A stretch of 64,000 bases of DNA from Stictocephala bisonia (taxonomy: Eukaryota > Arthropoda > Insecta > Hemiptera > Membracidae), in contig JAQJVL010000001.1 of the NCBI GenBank assembly GCA_035578905.1, positions 3,340,001 to 3,404,000 on the forward strand, read 5' to 3'. The notes beneath the pieces are model-generated. The model saw only the letters and a list, made by a program, of their open reading frames with translations. It had not been told where the DNA came from and made no database searches. Position numbers and translations under genes: made by a program. Shown one piece after another: positions 36,537 to 47,425 of this stretch (positions within the stretch are counted from its first letter, which is position 1; each line of letters begins with the position of its first letter).

Positions 36537-37640
36537 CAAAATAATCCTCTGTCCCTAGCATGTCTAGTTGCACCGGCGGTTAAAGGGATTTATAAGGGTA
36601 AAAATAATCCTCTGTCCCTAGCATGTCTAGTTGCACCGGCGGTTAAAGGGATTTATAAGGGTAAAAATAATCCTCTGTCCCTAGCATGTCTAGTTGCACC
36701 GGCGGTTAAAGGGATTTATAAGGGTAAAAATAATCCTCTGTCCCTAGCATGTCAATTTGCACTGGCAGTTAAAGGGATTTATAAGGGTAAAAATAATCCT
36801 CTGGGATTTATAAGGGTAAAAATAATCCTCTGTCCCTAGCATGTCTAGTTGCACCGGTGGTTAAAGGGATTTATAAGTGTAAAAATAATCCTCTGGGATT
36901 TATAAGGGTAAAAATAATCCTCTGTCCCTAGCATGTCTAGTTGCACCGGCGGTTAAAGGGATTTATAAGGGTAAAAATAATCCTCTGTCCCTAGCATGTC
37001 TAGTTGCACCGGCGGTTAAAGGGATTTATAAGGGTAAAAATAATCCTCTGTCCCTAGCATGTCTACTTGCACCGGCGGTTAAAGGGATTTATAAGGGTAA
37101 AAATAATCCTCTGTCCCTAGCATGTCTACTTGCACCGGCGGTTAAAGGGATTTATAAGGGTAAAAATAATCCTCTGGGATTTATAAGGGTAAAAATAATC
37201 CTCTGTCCCTAGCATGTCTAGTTGCACCGGCGGTTAAAGGGATTTATAAGGGTAAAAATAATCCTCTGGGATTTATAAGGGTAAAAATAATCCTCTGTCC
37301 CTAGCATGTCTAGTTGCACCGGCGGTTAAAGGAATTTATAAGGGTAAAAATAATCCTCTGTCGCTAGCATGTCTACTTGCACCGGCGGTTAAAGGGATTT
37401 ATAAGGGTAAAAATATTCCTCTGTCCCTAGCATGTCTAGTTGCACCGGCGGTTAATGGGATTTATAAGGGTAAAAATAATCCTCTGTCCCTAGCATGTCT
37501 AGTTGCACCGGCGGTTAAAGGAATTTATAAGGGTCGAAATAATCCTCTGTCCCTAGCATGTCTAGTTGCACCGGCGGTTAAAGGAATTTATAAGGGTCGA
37601 AATAATCCTCTGTCTCTAGCATGTCCAGTTGCACCGGGGG
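36537..37640 (+). repeat. 63-bp tandem array with 29-bp deletion units
   Basis: About 16 units of AAAAATAATCCTCTGTCCCT + AGCATGTCTAGTTGCACCGG + CGGTTAAAGGGATTTATAAG + GGT. Four interspersed short units (near 36793, 36880, 37165 and 37258) lack the same 34 bases and are 29 bp long. The 34-bp deletion breaks the reading frame, so the 21-residue periodic peptides are not selected products. Confidence 0.96.
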
Positions 37641-37860
37641 ACGCGGACAAAGTGTCCTAATGACAACCTGGACCATCTTAAAAAATCAGCGAGCACAAAG
37701 TGACCCTAAGAAAAATTTAACCACTCAGGAATGTGGTCTAGTTTGTCCGTTCACGGAAATACAACCTGGGCCACCTTGAAATGTTGCACTCTGCGGACAA
37801 AGTGTCCCAACGACAAACTGAACCACTCCGGATTTTGGTCAAGGTTGTCTCTGCCTTTAG
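37630..37860 (+). repeat. decayed C/A-rich tandem segment after the 63-bp array
   Basis: GCGGACAAAGTGTCC(T/C)AA + (T/C)GACAA.CTG recurs near 37636 and 37794. ACAACCTGG.CCA also occurs twice. It shares GTTGCACCGG with the array and with 41.77 kb. Confidence 0.65.
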
Positions 37861-38364
37861 GTGTTGAATGTTACTATAGGCGTATCATCAGGTATTCAAA
37901 TCTTATCTTTCTTTATATAAAAAACTAATGGTGTCTGTGTGTGTGTTTCTCAATTGCGCAAAAACTACTGAACCCGTTCCTCTGAAATTTTGAATCTTAA
38001 TTTTAAAATTCCACGAGGAAAACATCCCAGGGGCTCTAATAAGTATCAATACAACCCTATGCAGAACATTTTAAAATGTTATAAATATGCATGACGCATC
38101 TCTTGCCTGATGCTATACAAGCGACTCGACTCGTTAGATGTCCCTACGAGTCGTATTTTAATACATTGCTCAGCAACTATTCATATCCAAACATTAAAAA
38201 ACGGTGTAATGATAGTGTATTAGAGCATTACAATATACAGGGTATTGATAGGTGTGATGAACATTCTGAGAAGTGTTTTAAGACGTATCCCTTTGACAGG
38301 AGTTTGCTCGCATTTAGGACTCAACATATTTACGTACCTTTCAAGGTTGTTTCCATTTTGCGAA
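37861..38364. other. no recognised gene
   Basis: A 105-codon frame at 38091-38408 has an ATG but no recognised motif and runs into repeat R4. The stretch CAATTGCGCAAAAACTACTG near 37952 resembles sequence common in insect transposons. Confidence 0.35.
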
Positions 38365-38545
38365 CAAGGATAAACTCGTCCAGTTTGCGAACAAGCAAAT
38401 ATATCTGAAGACTAGTTTTTCAGTTTGCGAACAAATTTCAAAATATTCTGGAATGGTTGTGGACAATGGGCCACTCTTATGAGTCGTTTCCTGTTTGTGT
38501 ACCCAACTCAACGACCCTTGCCGAAGTGACCGCCGTTGTAAGAAA
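38365..38545 (+). repeat. dispersed repeat R4, copy 1
   Basis: Shares with 60765-60935: TCCAGTTTG.GAACA, TATA.CTGAAGA, CAGTT.GCGAA, GAGTGGTTGTGGA.AATGG.C, ATGAG, TTTCCTGTTT and CCCT(T)GCCGAAGTGACC. Class unknown. Confidence 0.75.
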
Positions 38546-41500
38546 TAGAAGAGGGGATGGATGACTAATATGCTACCTGCTAGGTTAGTTTTAAAGCAGT
38601 TAGGTACAATGTTTTTTATCGATTTATTGGCACGTTTGCGCCGGAAATATTAGGATTTCAGTAAGGTTAAGTTCTGTTAGAATAGGGCTAGGTTGAGTAT
38701 TGATAGGTTAGGTTATGTTAGGTTAGGTTTGGTTAACTTAGGTTTAACGCACGGTAACTAAAGCATACGGTAGGTATCACGCGCATTCCCCCCCCCCCCC
38801 CTACTTTCCACTCAGCATGACGTCACATGGGCGAAGTGGCAGCTTTACGGACATGTGTGGAATAGGTTTACTGGACAATTCCGTTTGTTATAATTTATTT
38901 TTTAACAATTTTTAATTTTTTTTTTAGATTAGACTTGAAACTTTTGATTCGGAGTAAAACAGACATTTTTGTAATGATTATACTTAAACAATTAATTATT
39001 TTATATTTCATTAATGAAAAAAATACTAAAATTTTGTTTTAAAATACTTTACATACATTATAACAAAAATCTTCCAAGAAATGACGAGATTTGGCTAATT
39101 AAGATATTCGAACACATTTTTATTTCATCATTTAAATTTTTATATAACGTTTTCTAAGTACTATTTTCTATTTGGAATTAATTTTCTTGATCAATGTAAC
39201 AGTTACAGTAAGATGAGGAAGAAAAGGTTGTTGGACATTTGCCATCATTAAGTGAAAAATACCAATCACGACGTTTCGATTTGGTAAAACCCAAATCTTT
39301 TTCAAGTGCTAACAACTAAATTACATCTACACAAACATGTTATAAAACTACGTTCTTAAACTAATTAACTTATATACATTAATTATCTACATTTTAACCT
39401 AGATCCTAGAATGGGGTACAAGAAATTAACTTCTACTAAATATAAAAAAATGTTAACAGGGTAAAATTAATATAGGCCTACGTACTGCACGGGTGCTCTG
39501 TCTCAAGCTGTATAATATGCTAATTAATTACTTATTAATATCATGAGTGAATTATACGTTAGTGTTTTAAGAATTTTGTATTCAGTCTATTTACTGAATA
39601 ACAGGTACATTTGAATTATAAAATCTGTAATTTTCATTTCATTCCAGTTTATAAACGATTTTATTTTATTTTACAACTCAAATTAATAGTTTTTATATGT
39701 TAAAATTGTCCGATTGACTTCGTTTTTGACATTGATTATCAGTAAAATCAGATTTCCCAGTTAAACGCTAAATAGTTACAAAATCGCAATAAAGAAATAA
39801 GTTTGTACCTTCTTATATTCTTCCCAATGAGTCACCAGTACGAACTGAAGCAGGTCGTGTAGACATCATGGATGTATGTATGTATACTACTCTAACTGGA
39901 TCGCGCACTCCGTTCTGTGAATGCGAGCCGGCTCACTGCTCTACCCCCACCACAGTACTGGTGGCCAGCGCTGCCCACCTGACTTGACTTCAATGCAACG
40001 CTGGAAATATTACATTATTTCCAGTTGAAATGTTTTAATAATTGCCAATAGCTAAGTCAGTATTAAGTGTATAGTTTAAGAAACATCTCAGGAAAGTTTT
40101 ATGATCCATAAATAATTAGTCTAATTATAGAGGCCCAAAGAAGGAATTGCATAACAAAACCTGCAGTATATATGTTACTGAGGTTTCCAAGTAAAAGTAA
40201 TAAACGTATTTTCACTGTCACAAACCACTTTTCAGTCAGCAGAATTTGTAAAAACATATACTAAAATAGGCTATTATAACTATAACCTATTGTTTATAAA
40301 AATAATATAAAATGTGGTAATATAACAACTTTATTCCAATAATACTTAGAATCAGAGGTAAAGCTATTAAAAAGGGCTTCTTGGCCCTAACTTCACCTGG
40401 TAACATAACACCTGCTTTGACGTTTTATCTCTTCCAACTAAATTGTCTGCTGCGAGATATGCGCCAATAATTTTTATGGCATCAACACTATTATATCAAT
40501 ACTTCATGAATAATATTTTACAAATGCAAATACTTCTCCAAGTGTTTGTGGTTTATTTGTCAAAACTTTGAATTTAACGAATTTTTTCTGGAAAACCCAA
40601 TTGTTTCAAGTTGTTATGTCCTGAATAATTGTTAGCGGACATTTAAATCCCTTTAAGCCATTTAAACGACTGATAATCATCGATGTGATAACCTAGTGAC
40701 GAGCTTTCCGCATTCCAAGCAAGGCCGCGGCCTTCTCCCTCCCCGACCTCAAACCCCTATCTGATATTTCTTAGAAATACGAAGTATCATGTATGAATAG
40801 ACACTCGCGCACTCGCACACACACTGTTAATAGGGCCTAGAACAAGTACATTTTATGTAAAGCTTTCTTAACTGTTACATAAAATAAAAATCGTTAATCT
40901 CGTAAAATACATTTATTGTACATTTAAATATATATATATATATTACTTGTACAGTATTACATAACAGGATGATTGTCAAAAAACATCTCCAAATTTAAAC
41001 AATCTCCTAATATACTATAATACCTCTATTTACTAAGAAAAACACTACAAAGGTGCAAATCAACATTACTTTATCAAGTATATCTTATACATTGAACCAT
41101 ACAATCAAGTTTAAACTATAAAAACTCATTGACAAAGTAAATGCACACAACTACTTATTTACCCGTTCTTTGCAATTGCTATAAACGTATTTAAACATTA
41201 ATATTTAATTTTTGTTAAAATAAAATTTTAGAGGTCTCCTAGTAAAATCGACTCAGTTGTCCTGTAAATTGTTTTAAAAATGCTTTGATTGAACCCTGCA
41301 TAAATCAAAATGTTTCCTCATATCATCATAATCCATCATGACAAACGAGGTCACGCGCATAGCGATACGCTTCTGTGATTATCTCGGACCGGAAGTCTAA
41401 TGTCAGGTGTGAATACACCCATGCTTAAAATCTTCCATAGGGAAAAATACAAATCATCCCAAAATTTATGACAATCGGATGAATGTGTAGCAATAAATAA

Positions 41501-41562
41501 ACAATAAACAGACAGAAACACGGGTAGACATACATTCATTTTACATATACAGCTATAGATTT
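38546..41562. other. about 3 kb without a recognised gene
   Basis: Short TTAGG-like runs lie at about 38700-38750, a C run at about 38789-38800, the inverse of the GAAACGTCG stem-loop at 39255-39308, and a short TA run near 40930. No motif-bearing coding frame. The GC-richer patch at about 39880-39990 is unexplained. Confidence 0.45.
39255..39308 (-). other. second stem-loop with GAAACGTCG motif
   Basis: On the minus strand, a TGAAAAAGA-type start precedes GATTTGG, a 6-nt loop, CCAAATC, then GAAACGTCGTGATTGG and TATTTTTCAC. The layout and flanking TTGATATTTTAC/GGTATTTTTCAC similarity match 34651-34705, though the first helix sequence differs. Confidence 0.3.
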
Positions 41563-41770
41563 TAAAAGTTAAAAGTTAAAGTTCGTCTTATTTTACCAGG
41601 CGAAGTTAGGGCTGAGAAGCCCTCTCTAACACTTAACCTGGGGACCAACGGCTTTACGTGACTTCCGAACCACGGGAGCGGCAGGGCAAAAACTGTTACA
41701 GATCTTATCGGGAATCGAACCCGGACCGATAGCGTGGCGAGCCATCGCCTTAGCGGCTGATATCCAGTTG
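41563..41770 (-). mobile_element. tRNA-derived SINE, minus strand
   Basis: Read on the minus strand, a tRNA-like head (CAGCCGCTAAGGCGATGG) is followed by a perfect B box GGTTCGATTCC (minus strand of 41711-41721) within CCGGGTTCGATTCCCG. A ~130-bp body follows, then a tail of repeated AACTTTT units (41563-41583). A 77-codon minus frame through it is incidental. This is a different family from the SINE at 25.7 kb. Confidence 0.78.
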
Positions 41771-41880
41771 CACCGGCGGTCAAAGGAATTTCCACGGGTC
41801 AAAACATTCCTCCGTCCGAAAAGTGTCCAGATGCACCAGTGGTCAAAATCTACCCACCTCACTTATCCCCGCTGCAAATT
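41771..41880 (+). repeat. relative of the 63-bp array sequence
   Basis: GTTGCACCGGCGGTCAAAGG differs by one base from the array unit at 36.5 kb. TCCAGATGCACCAGTGGTCA follows about 53 bases later. Inverted relatives (CCGGTGCAATTGGA-type) occur at about 41895-41915 and 42305-42410. Confidence 0.6.
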
Positions 41881-42115
41881 CCTTCGACCGCCGGAGCCGG
41901 TGCAATTGGAAGGCCCCTTCCTTCCCCACCCCACTACATTTCTTCAAACATAGTTTATAAGTGTTTAACAATTTCGCAATGGAATATTCTATCAAACACT
42001 TGCCGATGTTTCGTGGCACATACTAATGGTAGACCATAGCAGGTTCTAACTAATAAATATGGTAACTATGTATTTAATGTTTAATTTTGTGTTTATCCGT
42101 GGCAACACTAACATC

Positions 42116-42195
42116 TAACCTAACCTAACCTAACCTAACCTAACCTAACCTAACCTAACCTAACCTAACCTAACCTAACCTAACCTAACCTAACC
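42116..42195 (-). repeat. interstitial telomere-type (TTAGG)n tract, 16 units
   Basis: Sixteen perfect TAACC units in a row, the C-rich strand of the TTAGG arthropod telomere repeat. It is flanked on both sides by ordinary sequence, so it is internal rather than a chromosome end in this assembly. Confidence 0.95.
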
Positions 42196-43381
42196 GACTC
42201 TTGACTCATGTCATAACAAAGGGTGTGGAATTTGGCACGGTCAGCTTGGGGTTACTGTACTAGGAATCCGGCCTGGTTGGACTTTCCCGGCTCATGTCAT
42301 AAACAAGGGCCTCTGGTGCAATTGGAACACCCCCCAAAAGGGGCTCCGGTGCATCTGGACACATCAGTTTGGGGCCGATCCCTGACCCCGGTGCAATTGG
42401 AAATCTCCCGCCTTAGCCCCTTAGCTACGGCCGCACTTATTATTTTACTAACCTATGAAAACATAAGCCACTTCCCTTTGTTGCACTTGTAAGCTGCACA
42501 ATACGGAGGCATATTCGTTAACTATTTCACTCATTATCAACCATTTCATGGAACTATGACTAAAAGGTAGGAACGTCTGTAGAACGCCATGCAAGAAAGT
42601 GGCGCGCGGTGTCTGTGAGTACAGTGCTCTGGTGGGGAGTACTCCTCTTACTCCTGAGACCGTTCTGCGCTCCGTTTCGCCCGCTCCGTGAGCGATCTAG
42701 TTAGAGTGTAGTATGCATAGATGGTAGACAGTAGTATGAGCCAAGCCAGGCTCACGTTTTGCCGAGCCCAAACCATTTGATGTTTCGTGAATTACCGACA
42801 ACTGGCGGGAACTCACTCGTGGTGACTTGGGCTGGTACAAGCCACCCCGAGCTAGCTCGCCAAATCGCGAACTTGCTGTTCAAACGACGCGGGAGTCCCG
42901 CGTTGTGTAGTCGGGGCTCAAATCCACTCGTGTTTTGTAAAATGTAAAGTGTTTGTAAAGTGTTTGAATTGCCAACAAATATTTAACAAAAACAAATATG
43001 TTTGGATGTTGTGATGGACATATAACCTACCATCAACACATTAAAACAAACAATCCTTTGAGGATGTGGAAGGGATGAGGTTCAACGGAATTCTAAAATA
43101 TATTGGACTTGGATGACATTCCAAGAAGGGTGAGTTGTTGGTATGCGCAAAACAGGAAGCAAGGACACTGCCATCTGATGGTATCGTGAAAGGCGAATGT
43201 TGACGTATTTTAACAAAATTTTCATTTATTGACAGTTCTAGAGGTTCAAGGGCACTTTGAAGGTAGTTAAAAATTACTGTGAACAGGCCCGGGTTCAGGG
43301 TTAAGGCACCCTAGGCTGTAAACAATCCCTCCCCCCACCTACTGGGGGTCTGGAATAGCAAACGCAAGTTTCATTAATAGA
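42196..43381. other. no recognised gene
   Basis: GC-richer than average in places, with CCGGTGCAATTGGA-type repeats at 42305-42410 and a hairpin (ACGCGGG/CCCGCGT) near 42887-42903. Frames of 89 codons or fewer have no motifs. Confidence 0.45.
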
Positions 43382-43443
43382 ATCCGCGACACAGGAGCGC
43401 CTCTTACCTGGCTGAGGGGTTGTCATAAATAATTTTAGCTAGG

Positions 43444-43498
43444 GGTGCGACTCAGGAGCGCCTCCCCATCCCTTTTCGAGGCACTCCTGTGTCGCACC
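43444..43498. repeat. 21-bp stem hairpin, loop orientation A
   Basis: Arms GGTGCGACTCAGGAGCGCCTC (43444-43464; 21 bases, first 20 GGTGCGACTCAGGAGCGCCT) and 43478-43498 pair with two mismatches. The 13-nt loop is CCCATCCCTTTTC. The loop is inverted relative to the duplicate at 45212-45267. Confidence 0.9.
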
Positions 43499-44117
43499 TA
43501 AAACTACCTGTCTCGACACTACCTGTTTCCTACCTGCTATCGGGCTCAGCTCGCGGGGCCTCCTGAATGCCTACCAATCTAATATCACAACGGCTACTAT
43601 GATACTGACTTTGTTAGGTGCACTGCATATTTTGTAGGAGTAACTGTAACATTGATTCTTAAGGGGTTATCCTAAAAGACCAATCAAAACTATTAATGTA
43701 CTGTGATAAGTGTACTTAATAATGTTTCATTTTATTTGAATTAATAAGTGGTTAAACTATTGCAGACTTGTTTTAAAACAAGTTTGTAATAGTACAGATA
43801 AAATACATCCACGCTTGTTTATGCACACTAACTATCTTGGTCTTCAGATGTGGACCGCGTCACGTTTACCATATAAACTCCCGAAAACTAAGAAAATGAT
43901 GTATTTACCTATAGTCATCTTTTAAAAAAAATTATAAACTTGATCTTATTTACTTTTTTGTAAAAGGAACATGGGAACAGGTAGACACTTTTCCTTTGCT
44001 CATGACTTACCCTTTAACCCATGAGTATTAATTATGAAATATTACCATAGTTTAAACAAATTCGTAAAAGCCAAGCGGTGGTTTACAAAAAATTATATTA
44101 ATTTTATTACTCGGCAA

Positions 44118-44450
44118 TAGTCAATAGTCAAACATTCTTTATTCAAACGTAAACAAGTTGCACAGGCATGGCGTCATTGATTTAAATACAATGTCAAATA
44201 ATACTCTACATTATAATTATAACAGTTTGCATTACAGATCATGAAAAACATACATCACTTACAATAATTCATTAACACCAGCAAAGTGACAAAAATGATA
44301 AATTTATGAGTCTATCAAATAAAAAACTCGTTTAATGAAGACAGTGGTTTAATATTTTTTCATATTTTTTAAATTCTTTTTGACCATTTTTTATATCTTT
44401 AATTTTAGAAATACTGTCTGGCAAAAAATTAAAATATTTAATTCCCGCAT
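44118..44450 (-). mobile_element. LINE 3'-end fragment inserted in copy 1
   Basis: Absent from copy 2, which reads ACTCGGCAA|GTTGTTTCAAAG straight through. On the minus strand it encodes a LINE C-terminus-like stretch (KYFNFLPDSISK ... FKKYEKILNHCL, stop), then a 3' UTR ending GAATAAAGAATG and TTGACTATTGACTATTG-type short repeats. A typical short 5'-truncated insertion. Confidence 0.75.
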
Positions 44451-44821
44451 AGTTTCAAAGAAATTGAAGAGTTACAAAAAATGTCAATAACTACAAGAAG
44501 GCTTGTAAATAACGAATAAGTATTTCTTAGTTTTAACACTTAATAATTTGTGTAACACTCTGAAATAATAAATATACATTTAAATTTAAACTAAATAATT
44601 TGGGTTACACTCACTAATATTTAAAAGTTAGATATACAAAAAATACGTAAACTCAAACAAAAAATACTATTTACATTCATTCTGTAGGCTACAATATTGT
44701 AAAACAACAAAATATGGAAATTCAAACAAAAAATACTATTTACATTCATTCTGTAGGCTACAATATTGTAAAACAAACAAAATATAAAATCATTATTAAC
44801 TTACAAACCTCTTTTAGCTAC

Positions 44822-45043
44822 CTACTTAAATCTAATAGTTTCTCCTACTTTTGATAAAAAGTCATTTATACTAACTTCCCTTGCTAAATATAGTTCACAC
44901 AACTGTTTTAGTCGATGCTGTAGCTGTTCAGTGTTTTTGTTTGATATTTTTAGTTGAGTTTGTTGCAGATCGTCTATTCTCTCCAGTGCGTCATTTCGGT
45001 GTACGGCCTCGATAAACCGTCCACGCAGATGGATTTTGGTGTC
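44822..45043 (-). CDS. unidentified 73-codon open frame
   Basis: A frame open from stop to stop on the minus strand, with no Met. It reads GRFIEAVHRNDALERIDDLQ ... LKQLCELYLAREVSINDFL and ends VGETIRFK. Composition is protein-like, with charged and heptad-like Leu/Ile spacing suggesting helix or coiled coil. It lies between the two copies of the large duplication and is not present in copy 2. It could be the last exon of a gene or a fragment of a transposon's second protein. I do not recognise it. Confidence 0.35.
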   Translation of the reverse strand, partial: DTKIHLRGRFIEAVHRNDALERIDDLQQTQLKISNKNTEQLQHRLKQLCELYLAREVSINDFLSKVGETIRFK

Positions 45044-45147
45044 CTACTAAGTTCTTAAATCGGTTATTCTACGCCTTACACATACTGTTTGTTCTGTTTG
45101 AGTCGGAAAGAGTCGCTTCATGCACATTCAAGAGTGATGGTGGAAAC

Positions 45148-46152
45148 GAATCCGCGACACAGGAGCGCCTCTTACCTGGCTGAGGGGTCGTCATAAATAA
45201 TTTTCGCTAGGGGTGCGACTCAGGAGCGCCTCCGAAAAGGGGTGGGGAGGCGCTCCTGTGTCGCACCTAAAACTACCTGTCCTCGGCACTCTACCTGCTT
45301 CCTACCTGATATCGAGCTCAGCTCGCGGGGCCTCCTAAATACCTACCAATCAAATATCACAACGGCTACTATCATACTGACTTTGCACTGCATATTTTGT
45401 AGGAGTAATTGTAACATTGATTAATTGATTGTAGTTGATATGTCCCAGTAAGAGGTTATCTTAAAAGACCAATCAAAATTATTAATGTTCTGTGATAAGT
45501 ATTCTTAATCATGTTTCATTTTATTTGAATTAATAAGTGGTTAAACTATTGCAGACTTGTTTTAAAACAAGTTTGTAATCGTACAGATAAAATACATCCA
45601 CGCTTGTTTATGCACACTAACTATCTTGGTCTTCGGATGTACCACATAAACTCCCGTTTACCACATCAACTCCCGAAGACTAAGATAATTATGTATACAT
45701 AGTCATCTTTTTAAAAAAAACATAAACTTGATACTATTTAGTTTTATGTAAAAGGTACACGTAGACACTCTTCCTTTGCTCATGACTTGTCCCTTTAACC
45801 CATGAGTATTCATTATGAAATATTAACCATAGTTTATACAAATTCGTAAAAGCCAAGCAGTGTTTTTTTTTTAAATTATATTTATTTTATTACTCGGCAA
45901 GTTGTTTCAAAGAAATTGAAGAGTTACAAAAAAAGGCCAATAACTACAAATAGGCTTGTAAATAACTAGTATGTATTTGTTAATTTTAACACTTAATAAT
46001 TCGTATAACATTCTAAAATAATAAATATACATTTAAATTTAAACTAAATAATTTAGTTTACACTTACTAATATTTAAAACTTAAATATAAAATAAATACT
46101 ATTTACACTCAATCTGTAGGCTACAATATTCTAAAACAAAAAAATATGGGAA
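45148..46152 (+). repeat. large direct duplication, copy 2
   Basis: Matches copy 1 from CGAATCCGCGACACAGGAGC through ATATGG.AATTCAAACG near 46150, about 1.77 kb downstream. It lacks the LINE fragment of copy 1 and ends where another LINE fragment begins. Small indels include a duplicated CACAT(A/C)AACTCCCG stretch near 45645-45675. Confidence 0.93.
45212..45267. repeat. 21-bp stem hairpin, loop orientation B
   Basis: Arms 45212-45232 and 45247-45267 pair with a single mismatch. The 14-nt loop CGAAAAGGGGTGGG is, apart from its first base, the reverse complement of the copy 1 loop with one substitution. Confidence 0.92.
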
Positions 46153-47030
46153 TTCAAACGAAGAGATATCTCACTTATTGTGCAAGGCTTAAATTACAAT
46201 CATTTATGTGAAGAAAATTCCCAAATTGTTATCAAATGGTGTTCAGAAAATAAATTAACAATACAAATAAAACATAAGCTATAGTATTTTCGTTTAATCA
46301 AAAAATAAATAAATAAAAATAAAGAACTGAAATTTTTAGGAGTAAAGATTGACTTATATATTACCTGGAACGCCCATACCGATTATGTATAAACAATATT
46401 CAATAGGAATTCTTACTCAATGAAGAATTTAAAATCATGTAAAACAGATATTTCATTAATATTATACTATTCATTCATCCATAGCCTCTTATCTTACTGC
46501 ACTTTGGGATAACAGTCCTGGTACTTTTAAAATCTGTAAATTACAAAAAAAATACCTTAAGAATAATAAAAAAACATTCCCCAAAAGGCAAACTGTAAAC
46601 TATTCTTTAAAGTACCTTAAATTACGTCATTACTTATTTTATATATATCAAGCAAAATATTTCTTAAATTTATAATTTGAAGCAGTATGCATAACTACTC
46701 TATAAAAACACAAAGACAATATAAGAAAAAATTATTTTACAAATTATAAATTAATACATATTTTTGAAAACAATTAAATCAAAATGTTTAAGAAATTACC
46801 AATACATATAAGAATTCTGAAAGAAGATGCTTTCAATAAAACATTTAAAAATTACACGACCAGAAATATTTTACATCGAATAGAATATTTTAAATTTCAA
46901 GAACTATAAGAATATTATGAACTATTTTTTCTTCTTTATTAATTTTTTTTATTTATATTAATATACTATTTTATATATTGTATGTTTAATACCTTTTTAT
47001 TAAGTGAAGACAATAAATAGTATTATTATA
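46153..47030 (+). pseudogene. third LINE fragment: RT thumb and C-terminus, heavily decayed
   Basis: Starts immediately after where an RT YADD motif would be (DISLIVQGLN), then CSENKLTIQIK, LKFLGVKIDLYITWNAHTDY, SMKNLKSCKTDISLILYYSF and LLSYCTLG, then many stops and shifts. A 3' UTR runs to about 47030. The truncation point abuts duplication copy 2, so insertion followed the duplication or ended it. Confidence 0.75.
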
Positions 47031-47425
47031 CAGTCCTGGACTCTATAACCTCTGTCACGTATATGATTATGAGTAATATATAGTAATATAGTTACGTCTT
47101 CTACAATACACCTTTTCTATGACTTAGAAGCGTGTCAATGAATCGGACTATAACAGCTTATTTTAATATAGATTATATTTACAATTTCAATAACTGAAGG
47201 CTTTTTTATTTCTAAAGTAATTTGAAGTGTAAAATTTGCTAACAAACCCGGGAATCGAACCCGGATCATATGTAAATACTGTAACATGTATGTTTACTTT
47301 AATAAACATATGTCTTACCTAGAATTAGATTGCTCTCAAGTTAAACACAATCTCACCATAGATTTCAAGACCCCTTAGTTTTGGAACCCATGTCAAACCC
47401 TTGTCACACTGGACCCGCGAGGGTA
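47031..47425. other. no gene; isolated T-arm-like sequence
   Basis: AT-rich. 47248-47264 on the minus strand reads CCGGGTTCGATTCCCGG, a perfect T arm with TTCGATT loop and B box, but no tRNA anticodon or D arm is visible alongside. Probably a tRNA or SINE remnant. Confidence 0.45.

Larger units (their letters stand above)
43382..44790 (+). repeat. large direct duplication, copy 1 (interrupted by a LINE fragment)
   Basis: Starts GAATCCGCGACACAGGAGCG and matches 45148-46150 closely, apart from an insertion at 44118-44450. Shared stretches include CTACCTG..ATCG.GCTCAGCT, GACTTGTTTTAAAACAAGTT, CACGCTTGTTTATGCACACT and CCCATGAGTATT.ATTATGAA. At its right end a ~57-bp stretch containing ATTCTGTAGGCTACAATATT is itself doubled (about 44651-44710 and 44719-44775). 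Confidence 0.93.

Noticed and set aside
36483..36839. 118-residue frame with 21-residue repeats
   Set aside because: Lies in the 63-bp array; the recurrent 34-bp deletion breaks the frame, so it is not under coding selection.
38091..38408. 105-residue frame with an ATG
   Set aside because: No recognisable motif and its end lies inside dispersed repeat R4.
42116..42195. Chromosome end
   Set aside because: The TTAGG tract is only 80 bp and flanked by non-telomeric sequence on both sides.
42223..42492. 89-residue frame
   Set aside because: Composed of CCGGTGCAATTGG-type repeat sequence, no domain.
47248..47264. tRNA gene
   Set aside because: Only a T arm is visible; no D arm, anticodon arm or acceptor stem could be placed.
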